From Muribaculaceae bacterium (lineage in GTDB: Bacteria > Bacteroidota > Bacteroidia > Bacteroidales > Muribaculaceae), in contig JAFZSO010000036.1 of the NCBI GenBank assembly GCA_017619355.1, positions 25,356 to 89,355 on the forward strand: a stretch of DNA of 64,000 bases, read 5' to 3'. Under the pieces are notes generated by a model that saw only the letters and a list, made by a program, of their open reading frames with translations, was not told the DNA's origin and made no database searches. Numbering within the stretch: position 1 is the first letter of the stretch; every line of letters starts with the position of its first letter. Made by a program: the position numbers and the translations under genes. Of this stretch, positions 38,301 to 48,197 are shown in pieces.

Positions 38301-40934
38301 TTCATCAAAATTCCTGATTTTGGGAACATCAACAACCATATACACCGAACCGTCATTGTCACCAGTCATGACCATCTTCATGGTGAACATCTGGTCGAGG
38401 AAGTCAGTCGCATAACCGCCAGCCTCGAGTGCATCCTTGAAGCTGCTCTTAATCATGTTCAGAGCAGCAATCATATTGCCATCACCTTCATACTGCTCCA
38501 TCACACTTACAGCACCATTCTCGTTGAAGTCGAGGGTGATGATGTCGGCCTGAGCTTGATTCTCGGCAGTCACATCAGCAAGTTGCGAATTCTCAAGCCT
38601 TACAAATTTTCCAGTCTTTTTGTTGTTGATATAGTAGTTGCCGGGAGTGGTGAAGAGTTCATCCTCATAAACTTCGGCTTCTTCAACAAGCCACTTGCTA
38701 AGGTTTCCATTGTCGCGAGTGAAGCTCAATGACTTGTTGTCCTCGCTGTTGACGCACATGTAAACGCGTCTGCGAGGTTGCAGCAATTGGTTAAGATACT
38801 CTTTAACCTGAGCATTGTTCACAGTACTTTCAATAGCAGCTCTTATCTCATCAATATTCTTGATTTTTGGAATATCTAAGCACAGATATATCGAACCGTC
38901 GCCGTCACCCGTGTCAACAAGTCTCATCTTGAACATTTCCTCGAGGAAGTCGGTGTTGATGTTGCTGTCATACTGATGTATCTTATCAGCCAAGACTTGT
39001 TTCACAGTGACCAAGGTTTCCATCACATCGCCTTCGCCAGCATAATTCTTCATTGTGCTCACAGTACCGTCCTCATTGAATCCGAGGGTGATGATATCGG
39101 CAAAGTCTTTCTCCGGCTCTGAAACTTCAGCATCGGTGGAACCATTGATTACAACATACTGTTTGTTTCCTTTGTTCTTGATGTTATAATTTCCTGGTGT
39201 CGTGAAAAGAACATCCTCAACTTTCACATACTCCTCAACCAACCACTTGCTTGCGTTTGCAGTCTTGTCTTGAGTGAAGCTGAAGGTGCCATTATCATCG
39301 GCAGTACACAGGTAAATGCGTTTACCAGGTTGCAGAAGCAGGTCAAGGTAATCTTTTACAAGCTGGTTGTTGATACCCTGGCCCAACAAATAAGCTCGAA
39401 TGTTGTCAATGTCTTCAATATAAGGAATATCGAAGCAGAAGTACATCGAACCGTCACTGCTGCCAGTCTTAACAAGCTTAATCTTGAACATGTCGGCAAC
39501 GAAATCTGCGTTCATGTTGTTTTGAGTAAGCTTATTTGTCAAGACCTCCTTGACAGTCTCAAGAGCGGCGATGAGGTCGCCGTCACCATCATAGTTCTTC
39601 ATCGTGCTCACGGTACCGTCAGCATTGAATCCAAGGGTAATGACATCGGCATCTTCCTTCTCGGCAGCCGAAGCAGCCGCATCGGTTGTACCATCAATTA
39701 CAACATACTTGTTGTTCCCCTTATTTTGGACATAATAATTCCCCGCTGTTGTGAAGAGAGCAGGAGCACTGGCCGTAACGGCAACTTCTTGTGTCAAATC
39801 GCCACTCGTGAGTGTAATTGTAGCATTAGCATTGCTTGATGTACCACGGTAAAGCACCATGACATCAACATTGCTTACTGAACCATTATTAAGGCCGATG
39901 GTGGTAGGACCTACGACAAAACCATCGTCTGATCCAGCCTTAATGGTAACAGATACATCATCAGACAAGTATGCACCATTTACAGCAAAAGATGCACTGG
40001 GTTCAGTGCCTAAAGCAAGAGTATTGCTGCTTACAATCAATGAAGGTACTGGCTTCGTTGCAGTAACAGCCACCTCCTTAGTGATATTACCGCTCTTAAT
40101 AGTTATCGTAGCAGTAGCTAAAGCCGCATCGCCAGTGTAAGTAACTGTCACATTAGTGTTTACTCCGTAGTTGTCAAGCGCGATGCTTGATTGGTCAACA
40201 GTAAAATCAGGATTTGAACTTGTGATGGTTACATCTTTGAGCAGGTTCTCACCAGTCAATGCAAATGTCGCTGTCTCCTCCATATCAAGAGTCTCAGGTG
40301 CATTTAAACTGCTTTTGCCAGCCTGAACATATAGATAACTATCAAAGAAAGTTTGATCTGCAGCATCAAGCAACTTAAAGGAAGCAGAGCTAGTCTGTTG
40401 CCGAATTGAACGAGAAGTATATGCTGCATTCTTTAGTACAAAGTCATCTGTGATTATCCATTTAGAATAATTGTTATTAGTGTTGGATTGTTCGGAAATT
40501 GAGTTATTACCGGTACCTGTTGGTTCCGTAGATGGTCCTGACAAATATTTCCCATTAGGGAATTTGAATGTCCAGGCGCCAGCTTCTCCTCCCAGTTCGA
40601 ATTCAGACACATAACCAGCACTATGACCAGTAGTCAATACGCTAATATCAATCGCATTGTTGTCATTTGAGACATAATTGTAATTGGCATTTGTATTAAC
40701 AGCCTTATAATAAAAATACCTGCGGGATAATCCTGTGTTTGCCCATCCTCCAGCAACATTGACATATGTATTGGTTCCAGGATACACATGCACAAGAATG
40801 TACTTATTTCCAGCTTGAAGTTGACCCGCACTAGTCACCTTCACATACACATTACTTTCTGCTTCTTGCGCCCACGTGACAGGTATAGCCAGCAGGGCAA
40901 ATAGCAATAGGAAAATTAGTTTTTTTCGTTTCAT
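35370..40934 (-). CDS. Giant secreted protein: five 182-aa repeats, LRR-like region, sorting tail
   Basis: 1854 aa. Signal peptide MKRKKLIFLLLFALLAIPVTWA. A beta-rich N-terminal region with two Ig-like domains spans about 220-390. Five tandem repeats of 181-184 aa follow, each opening with LFTxPGxYYINNK and containing SSFKDALEAGG, FLDQMFTMKMV, GKRHYLCVDGDDTFGF and SKWLV. Next is a leucine-rich, BspA-like segment (FPDPNFRQFVQDKYDKND, LSRAELDAVTSMNI, ITDFTGIEWFTNLK). The C-terminus GVKYYNLTGIESDRPFEGVN...RYTDGSVVSDKRIF is shared with the protein at 41404, which suggests one secretion tag. Probably exposed at the cell surface; ligand unknown. Confidence 0.8.
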   Translation of the reverse strand: MKRKKLIFLLLFALLAIPVTWAQEAESNVYVKVTSAGQLQAGNKYILVHVYPGTNTYVNVAGGWANTGLSRRYFYYKAVNTNANYNYVSNDNNAIDISVLTTGHSAGYVSEFELGGEAGAWTFKFPNGKYLSGPSTEPTGTGNNSISEQSNTNNNYSKWIITDDFVLKNAAYTSRSIRQQTSSASFKLLDAADQTFFDSYLYVQAGKSSLNAPETLDMEETATFALTGENLLKDVTITSSNPDFTVDQSSIALDNYGVNTNVTVTYTGDAALATATITIKSGNITKEVAVTATKPVPSLIVSSNTLALGTEPSASFAVNGAYLSDDVSVTIKAGSDDGFVVGPTTIGLNNGSVSNVDVMVLYRGTSSNANATITLTSGDLTQEVAVTASAPALFTTAGNYYVQNKGNNKYVVIDGTTDAAASAAEKEDADVITLGFNADGTVSTMKNYDGDGDLIAALETVKEVLTNKLTQNNMNADFVADMFKIKLVKTGSSDGSMYFCFDIPYIEDIDNIRAYLLGQGINNQLVKDYLDLLLQPGKRIYLCTADDNGTFSFTQDKTANASKWLVEEYVKVEDVLFTTPGNYNIKNKGNKQYVVINGSTDAEVSEPEKDFADIITLGFNEDGTVSTMKNYAGEGDVMETLVTVKQVLADKIHQYDSNINTDFLEEMFKMRLVDTGDGDGSIYLCLDIPKIKNIDEIRAAIESTVNNAQVKEYLNQLLQPRRRVYMCVNSEDNKSLSFTRDNGNLSKWLVEEAEVYEDELFTTPGNYYINNKKTGKFVRLENSQLADVTAENQAQADIITLDFNENGAVSVMEQYEGDGNMIAALNMIKSSFKDALEAGGYATDFLDQMFTMKMVMTGDNDGSVYMVVDVPKIRNFDEIKAYLLGMTENPAVTFYLSNMTAGKRHYLCVDGDDTFGFSLNNGSASKWLVNEAKITEDGDILFTTPGLYYINNKQSGMYVKLENSQLADVTAENKDDADIIILDFNDEGAVSTMQQYDGDGDMIATLNMIKSSFKDALEAGGFETNFLDQMFTMKMVMTGDDDGSVYLAVDVPAIENFGDIKGYLLGLTDNPAVTFYLSNMTAGKRHYLCVDGDDTFGFTLDNGTASKWLVENAQINPTDDDLFTEPWYYYINNKLTGKYVQLVNATLADVTAETEDDADIIALDFDEDGNVSVMKQYRGDGDMIATLDMIKSSFKDALEEGGYPTDFLDQMFTMRIVKTGDDDASVYLCVDIPLIPNFNGIRDYLIEKAGGNQAVTFYLSHMTPGKRHYLCVDNDDTFGFTLDNGTASKWMVTRLEVIPIIAEYFPDPNFRQFVQDKYDKNDNWWLSRAELDAVTSMNIYASSNADYAKITDFTGIEWFTNLKTFFFAGTSTNKLVVEALDMSNLTNLESFTCRYGSNLTEVNVSGCTNLNYIQLMYQDVITELDLTSNNKMAEIVVESCPQFAELSIPTPLVSLEKITLRSCASFAGKTLDLTGDVNLYSLTLWQLGKENHIVGVCKDMTGLENLVADYNTFEDNVLDLTGCRYLYNVSVIGCELREIILNGCTNLGTKQASQHGGPVNQNSTFTFNSNYLRALDLTGVTGVLDETAPRNYNYNLTNKYPTLLADHIIHNGYNSQIPTKMKADVSLVYIDRDVTPNVYTYLLYLRMDDNMSSEKESTFELGLAEVGPTNFKMSRVNRWVRLEGEKDIELVSGNRVLGKASPTELDPDLIVGDILSLGLYNIADGEGEKEVTGKIAYLYNTKQDEQSASVVNPEGQLDTQAKKQNYYISQTISSDGTEVTGDNLFPFEVEWKATISDNPSQVVTGVEVVQKTKEVAGVKYYNLTGIESDRPFEGVNIVVTRYTDGSVVSDKRIF
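37029..39758 (-). repeat. Five tandem ~546-bp intragenic repeats
   Basis: Repeat starts (5' on the minus strand) are at 39758, 39209, 38657, 38114 and 37571, spacing 549, 552, 543 and 543 bp. Units 3-5 are most alike at the DNA level, with long identical stretches around the SSFKDALEAGG and GKRHYLCVDGDDTFGF codons. The first two are more diverged and share KNYxGxGD and LLQPxxRxYxC variants. Confidence 0.85.
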
Positions 40935-41403
40935 AGTGATAATATTATAAAGTTTTTAATAAGTTTTGCCAATGTTTTAGTAATGTAACATTAAAATTGA
41001 TGCAAATTAATAGTTTATCGTATATAAAGACAAATATTTTGTTTGAAATCTATCGCAATGACACATTATTTAACAATCCCGTAATACTAGTTAAAGTTTA
41101 TTAACATTTGGTGGTTTTTTCCCCAACGAAAATGGAAAACAAATTACATTTAAAACAAGCAGATTGTACCCATTCACTGGCAAGGCGTATCATTTTTGCT
41201 AAGCATTTACCTCAATTTGTCAAAAATCATCTTTTCACATATTTTGTGACCAAATACAATAGAAAAAAGTATGAGAAAACATGTTGTATTTTTGGCAATG
41301 GCATTCTAAAATTAATAGTTATTTCTTGCATCCTTCAAGAATCTTACCTACTTTTGCAAGTTGAAACAAAATGATTGACCACTTTAACTAATTTAATAGG
41401 ACT
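40935..41403. other. Divergent intergenic region
   Basis: 469 nt between two divergent giant-protein genes. The only confident signal is the rightward promoter at 41325-41356. An ORF of 88 codons at 41108 runs through that promoter and has no supporting feature. On the minus strand, TTAATTTG near 41000 could be the -7 box of the leftward gene. Otherwise AT-rich with nothing recognised. Confidence 0.5.
41325..41356 (+). promoter_or_regulatory. Promoter of the 1000-aa secreted protein gene
   Basis: CTTG at 41325-41328, 20 nt, TACTTTTG at 41349-41356; the ATG is 47 nt downstream. Confidence 0.7.
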
Positions 41404-44400
41404 ATGTTTTCGCTATTCAAAAAAGAATTTTCAAAAAAGAACTTGCTAATTCTATCATTCATTTTATTTTCTTCATTTTCAATAATAGCTGCACCATGGT
41501 GTGACTGCCATGTTTATGTAAAAGCTGTTAAAGAAGATGGAAGTATTGGAGGAGGATGGGTGTTTGTTAGTAGATTGTCAGATGAACAAACTACTGCAAG
41601 ATGTACATATAGGGAATTACGCAGATGCATCTTAGGAAATTCGCATAATACCGGCAATTTCCCATGTGCCGTTTATCTCGCTGCAAAACCCGACGATGGT
41701 TGGGAATTTGATTATTGGGAATGTACAAAAAGAGAGGGAACTTATTACCCAAATTTATATAGTGGCACTTCAGTAGGGACAAAATTATACACCCCTCTTC
41801 CTGCCAAGCAAAAAGCTTGTGTATCCAAGCGTGGGGGCACAAATACAGGTGCTGATGGCCAAACCACAACTGAGGCAACCGATACCAATGCCATTTGGAT
41901 TGCCCATTTCAAGCGTGCTGCAGCACAGACGGTTAAGGTTGCCTCAGAACAAACGTCGTTAGGCACGGCTAATATTGATAAGGTCACCAATTATGTCGAT
42001 GATCAAGTAACAATTACCGCTTGGTGTGGTAATGCAAGCAACAACCCTCGCAGTGAGAATATTATGTTCCTCGGTTGGTATAGACTTAATGAAACTACTG
42101 GTGAAAAAGATTTGGTCACAAGAGATAACATTTACACATTTACTATTACTGAAGCAAATAAGGGAACATACTATGCTCGTTTTGCCAGTGATTACTATTT
42201 TTGGAGAATAAAAAACAATAAATACAACAATTATCTAACTGCTGTTGCTAAATATACAGGGAGTGTTTCAGCATCTGCAATACAAACGGCGCTACAGACC
42301 CAATTATCATTTAATGATGATCTGGCTGCGTCAATTACTGATGAAGGGTCCATGATGAAAGTCTGGGTATCGAGCCACCAACCTAATACAGGTAAGGAAG
42401 TTTGGGATATTTATGTCCAAGACGAACATACCAACCAATATTATGATGCTAATACGATAAGCCAGGGAACTTTTCTGCAAGTAACTCATAATTCTGATAA
42501 TACCTATATTTTTAACGGAAACAACAATAGTTTCTATCTCTACGAGAAAGACAACAAAATGACTGGAGGAGTGACCTTGTTGGAAAGTGCCTATTGGCGT
42601 CTTGAGGGGATGGATAAGGATTTGACGACGAAGGAGAACTACTTTGCGGTAGATCCAAGCGAGTTCATTGGACCTGATAGCGAGGGCAAATACTGGACCA
42701 CGCTGCGTGTGTGCTTCAACATGCTGTATGAGACCAGCGAAATCACCCCTTACATCGTCACCGCAGCCGATGCCACTACTGGCACAATGGAACTCACCGA
42801 AGTCACCGGAGGCATCATTCCCGAGAAGACCTGCGTGCTGCTCAAATGCAACTCGACCGATGTCACGCGCAATGTGATGATTCCCACCACCTCGACCAGT
42901 TCGTTCAACACCAGCGGAAACCTGCTCACCAGCAGCACCTATTATTATAAGAACCAATCTGTGAGCAGCAGTCTTAACCTGAAAGGCATCAAGCTCGTTG
43001 ACGGCAGAATCGGCTTTGGTGGCAGCACTTTGACGAAAGTCGACGGCAACCGCGCCTACCTGCCCATCGCCAGCGATGTGTCAATCATTCCCCCGTACAT
43101 CTCCACCACCCTCGCGGCACTTATCGCTTCGGGTGACACCCAGCACACCTATATAATCACTGACCTCACAGGCGTTGATGTTGTTGACCATGACAGAATT
43201 CTGATTTGCAAGGACAACAACGGATATGCTGACAAAGATGAGATTTCCGAGAATTACATTGACTTTATGCACACTGCCACGGGATTGGCGATAGATGTTC
43301 CCGCAACCTATGACCAAAGCAATTGGATTGGACTTCGTTTGCCCGAGGGAGAAGAGCTTACATCGGTGGTATTTGGCAGTCCTTTGAAAGGGGTTGTGGG
43401 TAAACTGGTTGATACCGTCAACCCCGAATTCCAACTTATTCAGATGCCCGAGGCCACAACAGGAACACCTGCTTCAACAAACTTGAATCCCTTTATTGCC
43501 GCAAGTTTCTATGGTGCCAACCATCAGACTGGCAATAACAACAAGGTGTATTTCTTTGTCCAGCCCAAGCCCATGGAACTCGCTAACATCGAGATGGCGC
43601 AATGGGATGGAACCAAATTCATCACACCTGTTCACGATGCCGCACATCCCAACTGGAACACCGCAGAGTTGACGGGTGGATTTGAATTCAACGGCTCCTA
43701 TATGACCAATGTGGACATGAGCGTGCTTCAGACAGGTCACAGTTACAAGATGACCCCATCTCTGATCAAGCTCAAAACCATCAATAACCCGACTCATGTC
43801 TATGTACTCGGCAATGTGAACGGACTGGACTGGAGTCCAATGAAAGGCGTTGAGATGTTCACAAATGATGGAAATGTATATACCGCCACATTAACTGTGA
43901 AAGATGTCAACAATGGTTATGGTTATTTCAGTTTCTCCAAGAAGTTGAATACTGACTGGGAAGGTGATAACGGCATTTTAAATTATCGTTTTGGTGCTGT
44001 TGCTAATGGTAATAACTACACGATTTTCGATAATTTGTTGAACCAACAGTTACCATTAAGCGAAATGGGACAAACAAAATCATTTGAAATAGCATCAGGC
44101 ACTTATTCTCTGACCGTGAACCTTCAAAACAAGACTTTGGTTGTCAAACCAGCCACAACCCAGGCTCCTCGTCTCAATGAGGCCTCGAATAAGTCCTATG
44201 TTGTGTATCCCTTGTCGCTGACGAAGGTGACCACCACCCAAGATGGTGTGATCACTGAAGTGGCTGACATCAGCAGCAAGCAGGTGGCGGGGGTGAAGTA
44301 TTATAATCTGGCGGGCATTGAGAGCAGCGAGCCGCATCAGGGAGTGAACATCGTGGTCACCACCTACACCGACGGCAGCCGCTCCAGCGCCAAGGTGCTC

Positions 44401-44406
44401 CGCTAA
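41404..44406 (+). CDS. Large secreted protein with repeat-type domains and shared sorting tail
   Basis: 1000 aa. The signal region is LLILSFILFSSFSIIAA, after a charged start. Residues 30-290 contain InlB/Listeria-Bacteroides-repeat-like modules (DDGWEFDYWECTK, IWIAHFKR, IMFLGWYRLNETTGE). The centre is beta-rich and repetitive in Thr/Ser. The C-terminus VAGVKYYNLAGIESSEPHQGVN...TYTDGSRSSAKVLR matches the tail of the 1854-aa protein. The first 1.2 kb of the gene is clearly more AT-rich than the rest, suggesting a mosaic origin. Surface-exposed adhesin or substrate binder is plausible; no enzyme motif was seen. Confidence 0.75.
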   Translation: MFSLFKKEFSKKNLLILSFILFSSFSIIAAPWCDCHVYVKAVKEDGSIGGGWVFVSRLSDEQTTARCTYRELRRCILGNSHNTGNFPCAVYLAAKPDDGWEFDYWECTKREGTYYPNLYSGTSVGTKLYTPLPAKQKACVSKRGGTNTGADGQTTTEATDTNAIWIAHFKRAAAQTVKVASEQTSLGTANIDKVTNYVDDQVTITAWCGNASNNPRSENIMFLGWYRLNETTGEKDLVTRDNIYTFTITEANKGTYYARFASDYYFWRIKNNKYNNYLTAVAKYTGSVSASAIQTALQTQLSFNDDLAASITDEGSMMKVWVSSHQPNTGKEVWDIYVQDEHTNQYYDANTISQGTFLQVTHNSDNTYIFNGNNNSFYLYEKDNKMTGGVTLLESAYWRLEGMDKDLTTKENYFAVDPSEFIGPDSEGKYWTTLRVCFNMLYETSEITPYIVTAADATTGTMELTEVTGGIIPEKTCVLLKCNSTDVTRNVMIPTTSTSSFNTSGNLLTSSTYYYKNQSVSSSLNLKGIKLVDGRIGFGGSTLTKVDGNRAYLPIASDVSIIPPYISTTLAALIASGDTQHTYIITDLTGVDVVDHDRILICKDNNGYADKDEISENYIDFMHTATGLAIDVPATYDQSNWIGLRLPEGEELTSVVFGSPLKGVVGKLVDTVNPEFQLIQMPEATTGTPASTNLNPFIAASFYGANHQTGNNNKVYFFVQPKPMELANIEMAQWDGTKFITPVHDAAHPNWNTAELTGGFEFNGSYMTNVDMSVLQTGHSYKMTPSLIKLKTINNPTHVYVLGNVNGLDWSPMKGVEMFTNDGNVYTATLTVKDVNNGYGYFSFSKKLNTDWEGDNGILNYRFGAVANGNNYTIFDNLLNQQLPLSEMGQTKSFEIASGTYSLTVNLQNKTLVVKPATTQAPRLNEASNKSYVVYPLSLTKVTTTQDGVITEVADISSKQVAGVKYYNLAGIESSEPHQGVNIVVTTYTDGSRSSAKVLR

Positions 44407-44517
44407 ACTCGAATCAAAGAGCGTCCGGCAAACGACTTAGAGTGCTCCGCTAAACCCGCTAAAGAGCGCCTCGCAAACCAGTTGCTCTGCCAAAACGAAT
44501 CTCAAAACACTCAACAT

Positions 44518-44549
44518 AAAGGGCTGACGCTTCAATGTGCCAGTCCTTT
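44518..44549. terminator. Terminator between convergent genes
   Basis: AAAGGGCTG (44518-44526) pairs with CAGTCCTTT (44541-44549), with one G-T wobble. No long T-run. Confidence 0.5.
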
Positions 44550-44689
44550 AATTGTATCATCCCAATCGTTCAGCCTGGACCGAATTGGGACTATCAAACA
44601 AAACAGAATATTTCAAGATTTAGCTCCCTTGAGCTTAATCTGGTTGCCTTCGAGCGATTCAACGATGGCAATGTCAAGTGATCAAGTTG

Positions 44690-44983
44690 CTAAATCGTTT
44701 TCTCGATGCTCCACATGAAGGCGCGCAACCCCAGTTTGGGCGTTGCCACATCCATCTCATGCAGCTTGTCGAGCACCAGTTCGGCCTTGCTGTCTTCCAC
44801 CATGGTCATGATCGACGATGCCATCGAGGGCCACGCATGGGAACCATAATGCGGATCGCCCGTGTTCGAGCCCCTGCCCTGCACTTCCTGCCAAGCCGTG
44901 AAGCCGCGGCAGCCAGTGCGCAAGAGCATATCGGTAATGCGTTCATAGTAGGCCTGGTCAAAGGCTATAAATATCGCTTTCAT
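44690..44983 (-). CDS. PG0541-type, PII-like transporter-associated protein
   Basis: 97 aa: MKAIFIAFDQAYYERITDML, RGFTAWQEVQGRGSNTGDPHYGSHAWPSMASSIMTMVED. This is the pattern of the small proteins encoded after RND pumps in Bacteroidetes (PG0541 family). The fold resembles PII/CutA nucleotide- or metal-binding trimers, with a T-loop-like GRGSNTGDPHYGSH segment. It starts 14 nt after the RND pump stop. It is likely a cytoplasmic regulator or ligand sensor for the efflux system. Role unproven. Confidence 0.8.
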   Translation of the reverse strand: MKAIFIAFDQAYYERITDMLLRTGCRGFTAWQEVQGRGSNTGDPHYGSHAWPSMASSIMTMVEDSKAELVLDKLHEMDVATPKLGLRAFMWSIEKTI

Positions 44984-44997
44984 AGTTGTGTCTTGTT

Positions 44998-47900
44998 TTA
45001 GTTGTTATTTGATTTATTTGCCTTTTTAGCAGCCTTGTGCATACTCTTGCGTTTGCGCTTCATGCCGTTATGGGCAAAGATGGTGTACATGGTGGGTACA
45101 AACAGCAGCGTGAGGATGGTGGAGAATGTCAGACCGCCAATCACAGCCGTACCCATGGGTCGCCAAATCTCGGCACCCTCACCGGTTCCCACTGCCATAG
45201 GCACCATACCCAAGATGGTGGTGAGCGATGTCATGAGCACGGGACGCAAACGCGAGCGGCCGCCATGAATCACGGCTCGGCGCACGCTCATGCCACGCTC
45301 GCGGTTCAGCGTGATGTAGTCGATAAGCACAATACCATTCTTCACCACGATACCAATCAGCATGATGCCGCCAATCAGCGACATGATGCTCAGGTTTGTG
45401 CCTGTAATGAGCAGTATCAGGATCACACCCGAGAATGCAAACATGATAGACGACATGATGATGCCGGGATAAGTGAATGACTCGAACTGCGACGCCATCA
45501 CAATATACACAAGGATGATGATGAGCACACCCAGCATACCCAGGTCGCGGAACGAATCCTGCTGATTCTCATACGAACCACTCAGCTCTATGGTCACACC
45601 CGACGGCAAATCGAGTTTGTCGATGAGCGGCTGAGCTTCGGCTATCACCTCACTCATGGGGCGATTCTGCACCACCGTCGATACCGTGATAATGCGCTCG
45701 CGGTCCTTGCGCTCGATGGTAGGCGGCGTGAAGCGTTCCACCACAGTGCCCACTTCCTTGAGTCTGATGCCCTTACCCTGCGCATTGAAGAGCAGGATGT
45801 TCTCAATGTCGGTCAACGATTGACGATGGGCAGGGTCATACATCACTTTGATATCATACTCGTCACCATCTTCGCGGAAGTAGCTGGCCGTCGTACCGTT
45901 GATGCGGTTACGCAGCGCATTGGCGGCCGTGCTCAGGTTCAGGCCATAGATGGCCAGCTTCTCGCGATCGAAGTCCACCTGATATTCGGGCTGGTAGTCG
46001 CTTCGGCTGATGTTGATGTCGGCAGCGCCTTCCACACCCTCCAACACGCGCTTCAATCGTTGAGCCACGCTATCGGTCTTTTCAAAGTCGTAACCATATA
46101 TTTCATAGTTCAGCGTCGACTGGCCGCCCATGCCGCCACCACCACGGTAACCACCCACATTCACCAGTGCCTTCTTCAGTTCCGGGTAATGTTTCAGGTC
46201 CTCACGCATGCCGGCTGCAATCTCAGTAATAGAACGGGAACGGTCCGACGGGTTCACAAGCCTGATGTTCATCGAAATGATGTGCGAACCGTTGCTCTGC
46301 ATCGATGCATAGGTATTGTCGCTGCTTGCCTGGCCCACGGTGTAGTTGAACACCATGATTTCAGGATACTTCTTTCGCCACTCTTCATAGAGGCGTTCAC
46401 TCACATCCTTGGCAATCTCCACTCGTGTGCCGATGGGTAACTCCAGATTCACGCCCAGGCGGCTGTTGTCGCTTGTAGGCACAAACTCGCTGCCCACAAA
46501 CCGCACGAGCATCATCGAACCGACAAACACACCCAGCACCACCAGGGTTGTGATCCAACGGTGCTTCACACAGTGCTTGAGCAGCCAGGCATAACCGTCG
46601 TCAAGCTTGTCAAGCACTTTCTCGACGGGGCCATATACTTTCTTGAACCACTCGCTCTTCTTGGGATTCAGGCGAAGCAGACGGCTGCACAGCATCGGGG
46701 TGAGCGACAAAGCGCAAACGGTGGAGATAATCATCATGATGGTCACCATCCAGCCCAACTGGCGGAACAGCACACCGGTCATGCCCGTCACCAGCGTGAG
46801 CGGGAAGAACACCGCAATCAGCGTCAGCGTCGACGCCACCACCGAGATAGCCACCTCGTTGGTGCCATGCACAGCGCCCTGCTTGGGTTGCGCACCTCGT
46901 TCTATGTGTGTGGTAATGTTCTCAAGCACCACAATGGCATCGTCCACCACCATACCGATGGAGATGGACAGTGCCGAGAGCGACACGATGTTGAGCGTGT
47001 TGCCCGTGGCATACAGATAAATGAATGAGGCAATCAGTGAAAGCGGGATGGTGATCACGATAATCACCGTCGCGCGCCAGCGACCCAGGAACAGGAACAC
47101 CACTATCACCACAAAGAGCAGCGCAAAGAGCACCGTCTCCACCAGCGAATTGATGGTGTTGCGAATATTGTCGGAAGTGTCCACGATGTAGTCGAGATGG
47201 ATGTCGCTGGGCAGGTTCTTCTGGATGCTCGGCAAAATTTTCTTGATCTTGTTCGAGATTTCAACCGAGTTGGCACCACTCTGCTTCTGCACAATAATCA
47301 TGGCACCCTTCACACCGTTATTATAGGTCTCCTGTGCGCGTTCCTGCAGCGAGTCGTCGATGCGTGCCACATCACTCAGATGCACCACGCCACCATTATA
47401 CGAGCCCACCACCAGGCTGGCCAGTTCTTGCGGTTCCTTGAACTCGCCCTGCACGCGCAGCGCATAGGTGTCAGAACCAATATCGAACGTACCGCCAGGA
47501 ATGTTGCGGTTCTCCGCACCCACCAGTGAGGCTATCGATTCCACACTCAGATTGTAGGCTTCCAGCCTCATGGGGTCGAGATAGATGTGTATCTCACGCT
47601 TAGGAGCACCGGCAATCGACACCGAACCCACACCGTCGACACGGGCCAGCGTGTTCGCCACATTCTCGTCAAGAATCTTATAGAGGCCCGGCATACTCTC
47701 ATCGGCCTGTGCCGAGAGCAGCACAATCGGGATCATGTCGGTACTGAACTTGAAGATGATGGGCGTCTGCGCATCGTCGGGCAAGAAGCTCGAAATCATG
47801 TCGAGCTTGTCGCGCACATTGTTTGTCAATGCGTCGATGTCGTAGCCATACTCAAACTCCAGTGTGATGATGGAGATGTTTTCTTTCGAACTGCTTGTGA

Positions 47901-48138
47901 TGTGCTTCAGGTGCTCCACAGCGTTCAGCGTGTTTTCGAGCGGGCGCGTCACATTCTGTTCTATATCTTGCGCACTTGCTCCCTGATAGGTCGTCATCAC
48001 CATAATGGTGTTGGTATCAATGTCGGGATACAAGTCGATAGGCAGTTTTTGCAGCGAGAACAAACCAATGATCACCACCGCCACAAACACGAGCGTGGTG
48101 GTCACCGGGCGTTTTACTGCACTGGAATATAAACTCAT
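44998..48138 (-). CDS. RND efflux pump, inner-membrane permease (AcrB-like)
   Basis: 1046 aa, normal for the HAE1 family. The N-terminus [32 protein letters not shown], the periplasmic [20 protein letters not shown], and the transmembrane [14 protein letters not shown] (TM4 Asp pair) and [22 protein letters not shown] are standard. It exports drugs or other small molecules by proton antiport as a trimer with the adaptor and TolC partner. The C-terminal Lys-rich tail is cytoplasmic. Encoded after the adaptor in the operon TetR-TolC-MFP-RND-PG0541. Confidence 0.95.
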   Translation of the reverse strand: MSLYSSAVKRPVTTTLVFVAVVIIGLFSLQKLPIDLYPDIDTNTIMVMTTYQGASAQDIEQNVTRPLENTLNAVEHLKHITSSSKENISIITLEFEYGYDIDALTNNVRDKLDMISSFLPDDAQTPIIFKFSTDMIPIVLLSAQADESMPGLYKILDENVANTLARVDGVGSVSIAGAPKREIHIYLDPMRLEAYNLSVESIASLVGAENRNIPGGTFDIGSDTYALRVQGEFKEPQELASLVVGSYNGGVVHLSDVARIDDSLQERAQETYNNGVKGAMIIVQKQSGANSVEISNKIKKILPSIQKNLPSDIHLDYIVDTSDNIRNTINSLVETVLFALLFVVIVVFLFLGRWRATVIIVITIPLSLIASFIYLYATGNTLNIVSLSALSISIGMVVDDAIVVLENITTHIERGAQPKQGAVHGTNEVAISVVASTLTLIAVFFPLTLVTGMTGVLFRQLGWMVTIMMIISTVCALSLTPMLCSRLLRLNPKKSEWFKKVYGPVEKVLDKLDDGYAWLLKHCVKHRWITTLVVLGVFVGSMMLVRFVGSEFVPTSDNSRLGVNLELPIGTRVEIAKDVSERLYEEWRKKYPEIMVFNYTVGQASSDNTYASMQSNGSHIISMNIRLVNPSDRSRSITEIAAGMREDLKHYPELKKALVNVGGYRGGGGMGGQSTLNYEIYGYDFEKTDSVAQRLKRVLEGVEGAADINISRSDYQPEYQVDFDREKLAIYGLNLSTAANALRNRINGTTASYFREDGDEYDIKVMYDPAHRQSLTDIENILLFNAQGKGIRLKEVGTVVERFTPPTIERKDRERIITVSTVVQNRPMSEVIAEAQPLIDKLDLPSGVTIELSGSYENQQDSFRDLGMLGVLIIILVYIVMASQFESFTYPGIIMSSIMFAFSGVILILLITGTNLSIMSLIGGIMLIGIVVKNGIVLIDYITLNRERGMSVRRAVIHGGRSRLRPVLMTSLTTILGMVPMAVGTGEGAEIWRPMGTAVIGGLTFSTILTLLFVPTMYTIFAHNGMKRKRKSMHKAAKKANKSNNN

Positions 48139-48197
48139 AGTATATTACTGATGTTTATGATGTTGCTTTTTTGTTCTGAGTTTCTCTTTGCTGTGGA

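Noticed and set aside
41108-41374. 88-codon ORF upstream of the 1000-aa protein gene
   Set aside because: It covers the promoter at 41325-41356 and shows no family, signal or ribosome site.
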